Positions 17,423 to 26,448 of a DNA stretch of 64,000 nucleotides are shown here, one piece after another; positions within the stretch are counted from its first letter, which is position 1; each line of letters opens with the position of its first letter. The notes beneath the pieces are model-generated. The model worked only from the letters and a program-made list of their open reading frames with translations. It made no database searches and was not told where the DNA came from. The stretch comes from Opitutus sp. (GTDB taxonomy: Bacteria > Verrucomicrobiota > Verrucomicrobiia > Opitutales > Opitutaceae). The translations under genes were made by a program, and so were the position numbers. The DNA lies in NCBI GenBank assembly GCA_024998815.1, contig JACEUQ010000001.1, forward strand, positions 1,426,001 through 1,490,000, written 5' to 3'.

Positions 17423-18658
17423 TTAACCGGCGAAGAACTTCAGAATGCGGCGCATCGATTTCACCAGCAGCTCGATCTCGGCCTCGGTGTTGTACACGTA
17501 AAAACTCGCGCGCGTGGTGCTGGGCAGCCCGAACTTGCGCATCAGCGGCTGGTTGCAGTGGTGGCCACCACGCAGGGCGATGCCGTCTTGGTCGGCAAAG
17601 GTCACCACGTCGTGGGCGTGCGCTTCGGCAAAGGCGAAGCTCACCAAACCGCCGCGCGGCTGCCCCGGCTTGGGGCCGAGAACCCGAATGCCTGGCAACT
17701 CGCTCAGGGCCGCACAGGCATGTTGCGCAAGCGCATGGTCGTGCGCACTGATCGCCGGCCGCCCAAGGGCGTCGAGGTAGTCAAACGCCGCGCTCAGCCC
17801 GATCGCATCGGCGATATTGGGCGTGCCCGCCTCAAACCGCTCCGGGGACGGCTTCCAGGTCGCGCCTTCGTAAGTCACCGACACCACCATGCCGCCGCCG
17901 GTCTGGTAAGGCGGCATAGCGTCCAGCAGCGCCCGCTTGCCATACAACACACCGATGCCCGTGGGGCCGGCCATTTTGTGCCCGCTGAAGGCTAGAAAAT
18001 CGCAGCCAAGTGCCTGCACGTCGATGGGTTCGTGGCCGATGGATTGCGCGGCGTCGATCAGCGTCAGCGCACCGACCGCGCGGGCTTTGGCGCAGAGCGC
18101 GGCGGCATCGTTGAGCACGCCCAAGGTGTTGGACAGGTGGGTGAAGGCGAAGAGCTTCACCTGCGGGGTGAGCAACCGGTCGAGTGCATCCAGGTCGAGC
18201 CCGTGCTCGCCGTCCGCCCCGATGACCGGAACGTAGCGCAGGGTCGCACCGGTGCGACGGGCCAGTTCCTGCCACGGCACGAGGTTGGAGTGGTGCTCCA
18301 TTTCGGTTGTCAGGATAACATCGCCGGCGCGCAGATTGGCGTTACCCCAGGAATGAGCGACCAGGTTGACCGACTCGGTGGTGCCGCGCGTAAACACGAT
18401 CTCGGCGGCGTGGGCCGCGTTGATGAAGCGTGCCGCACGCGCGCGGGCGCCCTCAAAGCCATCGGTGGCGCGCATGGACAGGGCGTGAAGACCGCGGTGA
18501 ACGTTCGAGTTGTCGCGTTCGTAAAAGCGCGACATCGCGGTGATCACGCTACGCGGCTTGTGGGTGGTGGCACCGTTATCGAGATAAACGAGGGGCTTGC
18601 CGCCAACGAGTTGATCAAGCGCTGGGAAATCGAGACGAAGGTCGGGCGAGAGGGACAT
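17423..18658 (-). CDS. sufS: SufS, cysteine desulfurase
   Basis: A 411-residue class II cysteine desulfurase, which takes sulphur from cysteine as an enzyme persulphide for Fe-S cluster assembly. Motifs: YLDNGATTHKP, VHRGLH, FTRGTTESVNLVA, EHHSNLVPWQ, DAAQSIGH, the PLP lysine K228 in FSGHKMAGPTG, and the persulphide cysteine C368 in LRGGHHCNQP (RxGxHC type of SufS/CsdA). It lies downstream of sufU on the same strand with a 176-bp repeat-filled gap. Sulphur delivered this way would also serve the Fe-S enzyme BioB of this window. Confidence 0.95.
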   Translation of the reverse strand: MSLSPDLRLDFPALDQLVGGKPLVYLDNGATTHKPRSVITAMSRFYERDNSNVHRGLHALSMRATDGFEGARARAARFINAAHAAEIVFTRGTTESVNLVAHSWGNANLRAGDVILTTEMEHHSNLVPWQELARRTGATLRYVPVIGADGEHGLDLDALDRLLTPQVKLFAFTHLSNTLGVLNDAAALCAKARAVGALTLIDAAQSIGHEPIDVQALGCDFLAFSGHKMAGPTGIGVLYGKRALLDAMPPYQTGGGMVVSVTYEGATWKPSPERFEAGTPNIADAIGLSAAFDYLDALGRPAISAHDHALAQHACAALSELPGIRVLGPKPGQPRGGLVSFAFAEAHAHDVVTFADQDGIALRGGHHCNQPLMRKFGLPSTTRASFYVYNTEAEIELLVKSMRRILKFFAG

Positions 18659-18698
18659 GGCGGTGAGGGGTCAATTCGACGGCGGGCGTTACGGAAAA

Positions 18699-18838
18699 GA
18701 TTAATCGTTCTCGTTCTCCTACTCTTACTCCTACTCGTTCCTGTTGATCCAAAGCGCTCGCTCTGCCCTGAGATTTCGGAATGAGAAAGTTTAGGATAAC
18801 GAGAAAGAGAAAGATTAAGAGAACGAGTAAGAGTTTAT
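18699..18838. repeat. Imperfect purine/pyrimidine inverted repeat between sufU and sufS
   Basis: An arm rich in CTC/CTT triplets (about 18700-18745) faces an arm of GAGAAAGAGAAAG-type purines (about 18781-18834). Each strand is almost pure pyrimidine on one side and pure purine on the other. The right arm touches the sufU stop codon. Confidence 0.7.
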
Positions 18839-19266
18839 GCGGAGGCGGGCTGCTTGAGGGCTTCGAGCGTGGCGTGCCAGCCGAGGGTGGCGCATTTAAT
18901 ACGCGCCGGGAAGGCATGCACGCCGGCGAAGGCCGCCAGATCACTGATCTCTTCGGGCGCTTGGCCGGTGGTGACGATGGATTTAAAATCGTTAAAAAGC
19001 GCCTCGGCTTCGGCGGGCGTTTTGCCTTTGACTAGGGTGGTCATCAGCGAGGTGCTGGCCTGCGAAATGGCGCATCCCGAGCCCTCAAAACCAATCGCAT
19101 CGATCCGGCTACTGGGGTCGAGGTGCAGGTAAACCGTGCAGTTGTCGCCGCAACTCGGATTGTCTCCGGTGGCCACCCGGTTGGCGGTGGGCGGCTTGCC
19201 CCGGTTGCGGGGGCGCTTGTTGTGGTCAAGGATCACCGATTGATAAAGGTCGCTGAGGTCGGACAT
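18835..19266 (-). CDS. sufU: SufU, Fe-S cluster assembly sulphur-transfer protein
   Basis: With the ATG at 19266 the protein has 143 residues (MSDLSDLYQSVILDHNKRPR), the normal SufU N-terminus; a 15-residue upstream extension is ignored. Zinc/sulphur ligands match the SufU pattern: C39 and D41 in NPSCGDNC, C65 in GSGCAISQAS and C125 in RIKCATLGW. SufU accepts sulphur from SufS. Adjacent to sufS, consistent with a minimal SufSU pair; SufBCD are not in the window. Confidence 0.94.
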   Translation of the reverse strand: MSDLSDLYQSVILDHNKRPRNRGKPPTANRVATGDNPSCGDNCTVYLHLDPSSRIDAIGFEGSGCAISQASTSLMTTLVKGKTPAEAEALFNDFKSIVTTGQAPEEISDLAAFAGVHAFPARIKCATLGWHATLEALKQPASA

Positions 19267-19401
19267 GGGAGGGCGCAACCAGTAACCCAGCTTCCCGCTC
19301 CATTGAAGCACAATCTGGGGTGGGTTTTTTACTAGGGCCCAAACCCACTTGCCCGACCTCGCACAATCGGCCCAAAACCCACGCCGGTTAGCCCAACCTA
19401 A

Positions 19402-22400
19402 TTAGCTCGCGCCGGAGAAATTACGCCGGATCACCTCGTCAACATCGCCCAGCTTGATGGGTTTAGTGATGAAGTCGTTCATGCCAGCAGCTAGGCACGC
19501 GTCGCGGTCGGACTGCAGCGCGTTGGCGGTCAGCGCGATGATGCACGGCTGCGGGTGGGCTGACTCTTTTTTGCGGATAATCCGCGCCGCATCGAAGCCG
19601 TCCATCTCGGGCATTTGCAGATCCATGAACACAAGCTGGTAGGGGTGCCGAGCGACGGCTGCGACCGCCTCAAGCCCGTTGGCGACAGCGTCGGCCTGGT
19701 AACCCAGGCGATCGAGCAGGCGGAGCGCGACGCGCTGGTTAACGAGGTTGTCCTCGACGAGCAGCACACGCAGCGGAATTTGGGCGGCAAGCAGGGGTTC
19801 CTGCGAGGACAGGCTAAAGGTCGGCACGGAGGTACTCGACGGGAAGAGCGCGTGTAGCGCCCGGTTCAGCGCGAAGTTGCGCAGCGGCCGGGACACGGCG
19901 GCGAAGCGCGCCTGCGCCGTCCAGCTTGGAGCAGCCACGCAGCTGCTGATGAGCAGGCCAACAAGCGGAATTCCGCCGCCCACCAGGGCTTCATGCAGCG
20001 GCGGCGTACCGGCAATTTCGGGCAGTTCCAAATCGAGTACGGCCGCCACCGGGCTGCATTCTTTGAGTAAGGCGGCGGCGACTTGCGCGTTGGCCGCAGG
20101 CAAAACAGCCACTCCATGCGAGCGGAAAAAGGCGCTCAAGCGGGCGAGGTTAACCGGGTTGTCGTCGACGCACAGGACCGGCCCCGAGGCCAATTCCGGC
20201 GGCAGGCTGGGAGCTGAAAAACCGCCCACCACCGGCTCGACTTGAACCGTGAAGGTGAACGTAGAACCTTTATTGAGCTCACTGGTGACGCCGATGCGCC
20301 CACCCATGAGCAGGCAAAGACGCTGGCAAATCGCCAACCCCAGGCCGGTGCCACCATACTTGCGGGTGGTCGAGGAATCGACCTGCGAGAACGGCTTAAA
20401 CAGCCGGTCAATGCCCTCGGCGGAAATGCCAATTCCGCTATCACGCACCGCGATCGCAAGGCGCAGGTGGTTGGCGCACAGCGGCGGCTGGGCAACGTCC
20501 GCTTCGGCCAAGCCCACCGTGACGTTAATGCTTCCCGAGGGGGTAAACTTGACTGCGTTGTTGATCAGGTTGGAGAGAATCTGCCGGATCCGGTTCACGT
20601 CACCGATAACCATCTGCGGCACCGCAGGATCGATGTACGAAGCCACTTCAAGGCGGCGGTCCGCGGCTTGGCCGGAGAACAGATCGAGCGTTTCCTCCAC
20701 ACAGGTCCCGATCTCAAAGGCATCCTGGTCGAGCTCCAGTTTACCCGACTCAATTTTGGAGAAATCCAGCAGGTCGTTGATAATGGACAGCAGGGCCTCG
20801 CCGCTGGTGCGAATCGTGTTAACCGAGTCGCGTTGCTCCGGGTTGAGCGGCGTGTCCAGCAGCAGACTGGTCATGCCAATGACGCCATTCATCGGCGTGC
20901 GGATCTCGTGCGACATCGAGGCGAGGAACTCGCTCTTGGCCCGCGAGGCGGAATCGGCCTCGGTTTTGGCTCGGCGTAGCGCGTTTTCAGTTTCAACGCG
21001 CACGGTGATGTCGGAGGCAATCGCGATGAAGTTTTCCAGCACCCCGCTCTGGTTGCGGATGGGCTGAATCTCGATTTGCACGTGGTACTTCCGCCCCGAC
21101 TTGGAATAAATAACGATGTCGGTGGAAACACCCTGGCCGCGTCCGAGTGCGCAGCGAATGCGCCGCAGCGTGTGCGCACAGGTTTCCGGCCCCGCGGTAA
21201 AGCCCACCGGGTTGCGGCCGACAACTTCCGCAAAACTGAACTCCGTGACCCGCTCAAAGGAGTCGTTGACCCACTCGATGAGGCCATCGGGTTTGATGAT
21301 AAACACGGGATTGTCCGTGCGACTGGCGACCAGCGAGAGTTTGCGCGCGGCGGCCTGGCTCGCGAGCAAGGCCTGCTCGGCTTCGCGCCGGAAGGTCACG
21401 TCCTGCAGGGTTCCGACGATACGATCCGGTTCGCCCGAGGTGGAATAGGCCACGATCTTGGAGCGCATGTAGAGCCAGCGCCACACCCCGGTGTCGGTGC
21501 GCACCCGATACACGGGGTCAATAAAGGCGTTCAAGCCGTTGAGCTGCGTCTGCAGCGTGGCCTCATAGCCAGCCAAATCCTCGGCATGAATCAGCGCCTG
21601 CCACGCCGCCGGGGTGGTGTACTCATTGCCGGTCAATTGGCCGAGCATCGCCCATACGCTTCTACTGAAATGAAGGGTGTTCAAGCGGCAGTCCCACTCG
21701 AAGATACCCACGACGGTTGCATCCAGGGTGAGACGCAAACGCTCATCGGACACCTTCAACATCGCCTCGACCCGGCGCCGTTCATCGTTTTCGGAACGAA
21801 GGAGTTGGTTGCTGGTTTCGGCGGCCACCAAGCCGGCCCGCGCCGTGCGCGCCAAGTGGATACTCAAACCGAGCAACAGGGTGATACCCATGCCAGCGAA
21901 GAGGGATAACTCGGGCAGGTAGCGGCGATTTTTTCGCACCGATTCCTCGTTGGGCTCCATGGCGATGCGCAGCCGCCGGTTCTGCACGGTAAACACGGAC
22001 TCCAACGAGAGCTGACCATCGGTGCTGGGCGCACCAAGTTTAGCGGAGGCGTAAAGACGGTCGTCGCCCAGATAAACCGCACACCGGTGCTGCGTACTTA
22101 ACTGCAGGCGCTGGTTGAGCTCCTCGAAAAAGCGTTGGTAGGTAAACTCGGCTGCGATGTAGCCGACCAGCATGCTCGAGCGATAAATGGGCGCGTACAT
22201 AACGAAACCAGGGCCGTGGCCGTCGATGGCCAACGTGCCCGTCGCCATTGGGCCCCCGCTCAGAGACACTTTGTTGAGGGTTGCACGCCGCTCGTACACC
22301 ACAAACTGGTTGAACGCGATGAGGTGCTCGTTGCCCGCGCGTGGATAATACCAGACCGTCGCTCCCGTGGGCGCGACTCGCGCCAAGGAAAGCGCCCCGG

Positions 22401-23295
22401 GTGCCTCGCCCAACCAGGTGACCGCATCGGCTTCCCATAACCCGTCAGCCGTATCCGCAGTCCAACGCCGGGCCATACGCTCCAGACTGCCGGCGTGGCG
22501 CTCAAACTCGGCATTGATCGTGCCCGCGAGGCTGTTGATGGCGAGCTGGGCATTGGCCCCCAGATACGCGGTTTCCCGCTCACGCAGTCCCGCCCATAGA
22601 ATAACCGTGAACATCGCACAGGTGATAATCACCGGAACGGGCAACCAGGCAGGCGGGGCGACCTTGCGCTGACTATGCTCGGCCCACGCGAGCAGCAGCC
22701 CCGCGCAGCCACTCAACAACATGATCACCGCCACCACCGGTGGCAGATTGAGGCTCGAGCCCCAGCGATAGCCCACCGAAAAATTCAGCGAATAACCGAT
22801 CAGCGTGGTGATGCCGATTGCGCCCAAGAGCGAACCGCCGATGGCCAGGGCGAGCAGTCGCCGCATTTCGCTATAATTGCTGACCAGCCACGGCAACAAA
22901 CCCCCGATCAAAATAAGGGTAATGGCGGCGACCAGCGGCATGTGCCCGACGGCGCGCACGCTCTCGCCTGTCAGCGCCGAGGTGATCCACGCCTCCAGCC
23001 CGGAAACCTGCCCCAACTCATTTTCAACCAATGAAACCAAACCCAGCAGCGCAGGCCCCAGCGCCAACCACGCCGCATTGCGATACCCCTGCTCGATGGC
23101 GATCAAGACACACCCCAACACCCCCAGCCCCAAGACGACCGGCACCGTCTCGATGCTGCGAATGTCTCCGGAGCCAAAGGGGTCGCCCCCGAGAAACAGC
23201 ACCCCCGCTGCCAAGGCCACGGCGAGCCCCGCCAGGCCGAGCACCAGACGCCGGATCAATGAGGCCGAAGGACTCGTGTTAAAGGGATGAATCAT
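19402..23295 (-). CDS. Hybrid sensor histidine kinase with membrane sensor, PAS domains and two receivers
   Basis: A 1297-residue kinase. The first 200 residues contain about six membrane segments; a further segment near 225 opens an extracytoplasmic CHASE-like sensor (to about 460) closed by another membrane helix. Two PAS/PAC units follow (about 510-640 and 650-770, VGRNPVGFTAG). HisKA has its histidine in SHEIRTPMNG (about 795); HATPase has NLINNAVKFTPSG and GGTGLGLAIC. Receiver 1 (VLCVDDNPVNL; D near 1087 in AAVLDLELPEI) is divergent; receiver 2 (LLVEDNLVNQ; D near 1224 in VFMDLQMPEMDG) is canonical. Stimulus and output partner are unknown. Confidence 0.93.
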   Translation of the reverse strand: MIHPFNTSPSASLIRRLVLGLAGLAVALAAGVLFLGGDPFGSGDIRSIETVPVVLGLGVLGCVLIAIEQGYRNAAWLALGPALLGLVSLVENELGQVSGLEAWITSALTGESVRAVGHMPLVAAITLILIGGLLPWLVSNYSEMRRLLALAIGGSLLGAIGITTLIGYSLNFSVGYRWGSSLNLPPVVAVIMLLSGCAGLLLAWAEHSQRKVAPPAWLPVPVIITCAMFTVILWAGLRERETAYLGANAQLAINSLAGTINAEFERHAGSLERMARRWTADTADGLWEADAVTWLGEAPGALSLARVAPTGATVWYYPRAGNEHLIAFNQFVVYERRATLNKVSLSGGPMATGTLAIDGHGPGFVMYAPIYRSSMLVGYIAAEFTYQRFFEELNQRLQLSTQHRCAVYLGDDRLYASAKLGAPSTDGQLSLESVFTVQNRRLRIAMEPNEESVRKNRRYLPELSLFAGMGITLLLGLSIHLARTARAGLVAAETSNQLLRSENDERRRVEAMLKVSDERLRLTLDATVVGIFEWDCRLNTLHFSRSVWAMLGQLTGNEYTTPAAWQALIHAEDLAGYEATLQTQLNGLNAFIDPVYRVRTDTGVWRWLYMRSKIVAYSTSGEPDRIVGTLQDVTFRREAEQALLASQAAARKLSLVASRTDNPVFIIKPDGLIEWVNDSFERVTEFSFAEVVGRNPVGFTAGPETCAHTLRRIRCALGRGQGVSTDIVIYSKSGRKYHVQIEIQPIRNQSGVLENFIAIASDITVRVETENALRRAKTEADSASRAKSEFLASMSHEIRTPMNGVIGMTSLLLDTPLNPEQRDSVNTIRTSGEALLSIINDLLDFSKIESGKLELDQDAFEIGTCVEETLDLFSGQAADRRLEVASYIDPAVPQMVIGDVNRIRQILSNLINNAVKFTPSGSINVTVGLAEADVAQPPLCANHLRLAIAVRDSGIGISAEGIDRLFKPFSQVDSSTTRKYGGTGLGLAICQRLCLLMGGRIGVTSELNKGSTFTFTVQVEPVVGGFSAPSLPPELASGPVLCVDDNPVNLARLSAFFRSHGVAVLPAANAQVAAALLKECSPVAAVLDLELPEIAGTPPLHEALVGGGIPLVGLLISSCVAAPSWTAQARFAAVSRPLRNFALNRALHALFPSSTSVPTFSLSSQEPLLAAQIPLRVLLVEDNLVNQRVALRLLDRLGYQADAVANGLEAVAAVARHPYQLVFMDLQMPEMDGFDAARIIRKKESAHPQPCIIALTANALQSDRDACLAAGMNDFITKPIKLGDVDEVIRRNFSGAS

Positions 23296-23578
23296 CGCGT
23301 TAGGGCACTCCCCTGCCCTCCCGACCGGAATGCGCCACAGCCTGAAATCAGATGCATTTCCATGATGAATTCCAGCTTAACGATGGCACGCCTAGGGGGC
23401 AGTAACATGAAAATTGTCGGATTGAACTCTGAGGTACTGCAAAAACAACGGAATACTTCGATCCTTTTAGCCGCGAAAGATCGCAGAGAACGCATAGAAA
23501 TACAGGGGTTGTTCTTTGCGCTCCTTGCGTTCTTTCGCGGCCAAACTGCCTTGGATTGTTGATCCGACACTTTAAATA
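23296..23578. repeat. Gene-free spacer filled by the composite 'AAAGTGTCGGAT/GCGAAAGAACGC' repeat
   Basis: A partial GGCAGTAACATGAAAATTGTCGG lies at 23398. From 23466 an imperfect palindrome begins TAGCCGCGAAAGATCGCAGA and returns as TTGCGTTCTTTCGCGGCC, followed by the inverted end ATCCGACACTTTAAATATTACTGCC at 23561-23586. The last codons and stop of the AsmA-like gene (minus strand) lie in this right end. Related copies are at 33162 and 45206. Confidence 0.8.
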
Positions 23579-26446
23579 TTACTGCCTAAGGGCATTTGGC
23601 GTCGCAGTGTCTACGTTTGGCGGCGTGCTGGGCGTGCTGGGCGTGCTGGGCGGGCTTGGCGGTGCGGTGGAGACACTCGGAGAAGCATTGTTTTTTTCGC
23701 CGCCGATCAGCGAATTGAGCAGGCGACTGGGGCCGTAGGCAAAGATCCACGACGGGCTGTTCAACATGCCAGTCAGCTTCACCTCCAACGCCCGCGAGAA
23801 GGGCGTCAGCACAAAGCCAACAGCATTGCCCACCACCGACGAATTTTCGTCGAACGGGAAAACCTTCGTCGTGAAATCCAGCGTGCCGTCCCGCAACCGA
23901 TAAAAACCCTTGGCCTGGATCAACGCGCTCGGCCCGGTGATACGCAGCTCGTCGAACCGCAACCGCTCTCCCTGCAGCGCGAAGGGCGCCTCGACCCGGT
24001 TGAGCGAAAAGCTCCCTAAATTAATCAAGGTCCCACTCAAGGCCTCGGACAGCGGCCCGAACAAATTCAACTGCCCCAGTTCCGAGCCATGGATCACCGC
24101 GCGTCCGTTGCCGTTAAAACTAAAAAAGTCCGTGTACATGCCCTCCGCCGCGAGCGTGAGATCCAGTTTCCCCTGGTCATAAAGCGTCTGCCGGGCCCGC
24201 GCGGCCTTGCCGGATTCGCTCACCGCGGGGACCGCGGCAGTATTCGGCTGCAACTGCGCCACCGCCTGCATCGCGGCGCCAAGATTGGCGTCGGCCAGAG
24301 CGATATTAAACGACAACCGGCGCGCGTCCGCCGGCCCCTGCACGAGCGCCGTGCCTTTGGCACCGCCCCGGGCGAAAACCACCGCCAGCTCGGGCAACTC
24401 AATGCGTTCGTCGCGCAAGAGCGCTTTGACCTTCAGGTCGGCCAGCGGGAAACCGTGGTAGGTCATCGCCCCGGTCGAACTCAAATCGATGTCGATGTGC
24501 TCATGTTTGCCGCCCACCGCAGCCGCGCTGTCGACCCGGCCGCTTAATTTCAACTGCGGTGGCACCGTGAAGGCATAGGGCGCGAGCAACTCAGCGGACT
24601 CCTGCTTAAACAACTCCCCAATCGTCTCCAACGGCAGCGTGGAATCGACCTCGAACTCCATCGTCGTCCACGTGTTTTTATCAAGATTGAGCGTGCGCGA
24701 GAGCCACCCTTGCGCCCCGTGACCCGCACGGGTGACGTCGAAGTGGCGGATGTCGAACCAGTGCGGCCTCAGGTACAGCCGCGTACGCACGCGCTCGAAA
24801 GTCACGCCCTTTAGCCCGGTATCGGCGCAGTCCGCCTGAACAAAAACCTGTGTCGCCGTCAGATCGCCCCAGCGCCCCAGCACATCCACATCAGCCACGG
24901 GCAAGGAGGCATTAAAGGTAAACGTGCTCCAGAAATCGCTCCACCAACTATGAAACCACTTATCGATGCCCATCGGCCGCAGCCCACCGGTGAGCAAGAA
25001 GCGAAAGTCCAACGTCTGTGCGTCCATCTCATAGCTGCCGTGAGCCAAACTATCGCCCAGCCGCAGCACCAGATTGTCGCAGAAAACCCGCTTGCCGTCG
25101 TAGGTGAACTCCGCGCCCGTCTCAGCGAGCGGCACCCCGCCCACCAACACGTGCCCACTGTGCAAGCTCCCCTGCGCCTGCGCGAGTTTCCAGCCCGGCG
25201 CGAACGATGCCTTTACATGCAGCGGGGCCGGCTGCGCGGGGATGAGCAAATTCCCCAACTCTCGCCCGATCTGGCGCCCCGCGAAGGTGAGCGTGGCCGC
25301 ATCGACGAAGCCATCCAGCGCCACCTCGGCCGTCCCGGTTTTGGGCTCCACCGTGCCTTGTACCCGCCAGGGCGCGCCCGCCAGCGTCAGGGAAACGTCG
25401 ACCGCAAAACGGCCGTCCTCGGGTTGGCTGGCCGTACTGGCAAGCGGCCCGATTTCGATCTCGCGCCACCGCAACGAGGCGAACTCCATTTCCAGCAGGC
25501 TCGGCGCAAATCCATACGCCCCGCCGGGCGCCCCACTGAGCCGGAACGCCAGCCCCTGCGCCGTGATTTCCTTCGGCAGTTGCAGCGACGCAACCGCACC
25601 TTCGATGTCCAAGGGCACTCGGCCCAGTTCGCTTAGCGGCAGCGTGCTGTCGGCGCGTACCCCGAACAGAAAACCGGTCGCCCCGCCTGGCAATTTACCC
25701 AGATCGATCCCTACTGCGCGGAACTCCACCTTCGCCTGCGCCCCCGCATTGCCCATCGCCGTGAGTTTAATGTCCACGCGCGGGGTATCAAAGGCCCCCA
25801 GCCAGCTGTCGGCGGCCTGAATCTGCCGGGCAACTCCCAGCCACGCCGCGCTAAAGGTTTTAACCTGCTCCTGGAGGCTCGCACGCTGCGCCCCCTCCTG
25901 CCCGCGCGGAGTCGGAAACCGCCCGTAAACTTGCACCGGGACTTGGCGAATGTAACCAGCCAGGTGCGACAAAACGATTTCGCGTCCAGACCGGTGTAGC
26001 TCCAGGTCCACGTCACCCACCATCACTTCGTCCACTCCCGACAGCGATTGCATCCCGGGTAAATGCAGATCCATCCCACTGACCCGCACCTCACTCAGAC
26101 TCAGCTCACCGACGAGCAGACTCCAAAGATCGATGTTGGTATAAACCGAACCGGCCGTAACCAAGGGGTCCTCCATCGAAATGGGCCCAACGCGTACATC
26201 CTCGCAGCGAACATCACCGGAAAAATCGATGCGAACCAGGCCCAGCTTCACCCTCAGCCCGTGCTCGGCCAGCCGCGTTTCGATGGCATGCCGGGCAGAC
26301 TCGGGCAGCAAGATGTGCCGCGAGGACAACACATACAGCTGCGCGGCAAGGACGCTGAGCAGCAGCAGCCAACCCGCCCAAAGGACCGCGCGGGCCCCGA
26401 GGCGAGTCACCCACCAGCTCACTTTCCATGCCTGCCGAAATGCCAT
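23579..26446 (-). CDS. AsmA-like/DUF3971-type large envelope protein
   Basis: A 955-residue protein with one N-terminal membrane anchor (about 20-40, AVLWAGWLLLLSVLAAQLYVL) and a very long beta-rich periplasmic body, as in the AsmA/YhdP/TamB superfamily of bridge-like lipid transporters. The C-terminal region (SALIQAKGFYRLRDGTLDFTT and the segment after it, with PFSRALEVKLTGMLNSPSW) resembles the AsmA C-terminal module. It ends in a short PST-rich tail (PPSTPSTPSTPP). It is the last gene of an operon with a Gld-type ABC exporter (2-bp gap after the DUF4340 gene), suggesting a shared role in envelope export or lipid handling. Substrate unknown. Confidence 0.72.
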   Translation of the reverse strand: MAFRQAWKVSWWVTRLGARAVLWAGWLLLLSVLAAQLYVLSSRHILLPESARHAIETRLAEHGLRVKLGLVRIDFSGDVRCEDVRVGPISMEDPLVTAGSVYTNIDLWSLLVGELSLSEVRVSGMDLHLPGMQSLSGVDEVMVGDVDLELHRSGREIVLSHLAGYIRQVPVQVYGRFPTPRGQEGAQRASLQEQVKTFSAAWLGVARQIQAADSWLGAFDTPRVDIKLTAMGNAGAQAKVEFRAVGIDLGKLPGGATGFLFGVRADSTLPLSELGRVPLDIEGAVASLQLPKEITAQGLAFRLSGAPGGAYGFAPSLLEMEFASLRWREIEIGPLASTASQPEDGRFAVDVSLTLAGAPWRVQGTVEPKTGTAEVALDGFVDAATLTFAGRQIGRELGNLLIPAQPAPLHVKASFAPGWKLAQAQGSLHSGHVLVGGVPLAETGAEFTYDGKRVFCDNLVLRLGDSLAHGSYEMDAQTLDFRFLLTGGLRPMGIDKWFHSWWSDFWSTFTFNASLPVADVDVLGRWGDLTATQVFVQADCADTGLKGVTFERVRTRLYLRPHWFDIRHFDVTRAGHGAQGWLSRTLNLDKNTWTTMEFEVDSTLPLETIGELFKQESAELLAPYAFTVPPQLKLSGRVDSAAAVGGKHEHIDIDLSSTGAMTYHGFPLADLKVKALLRDERIELPELAVVFARGGAKGTALVQGPADARRLSFNIALADANLGAAMQAVAQLQPNTAAVPAVSESGKAARARQTLYDQGKLDLTLAAEGMYTDFFSFNGNGRAVIHGSELGQLNLFGPLSEALSGTLINLGSFSLNRVEAPFALQGERLRFDELRITGPSALIQAKGFYRLRDGTLDFTTKVFPFDENSSVVGNAVGFVLTPFSRALEVKLTGMLNSPSWIFAYGPSRLLNSLIGGEKNNASPSVSTAPPSPPSTPSTPSTPPNVDTATPNALRQ

Positions 26447-26448
26447 AC

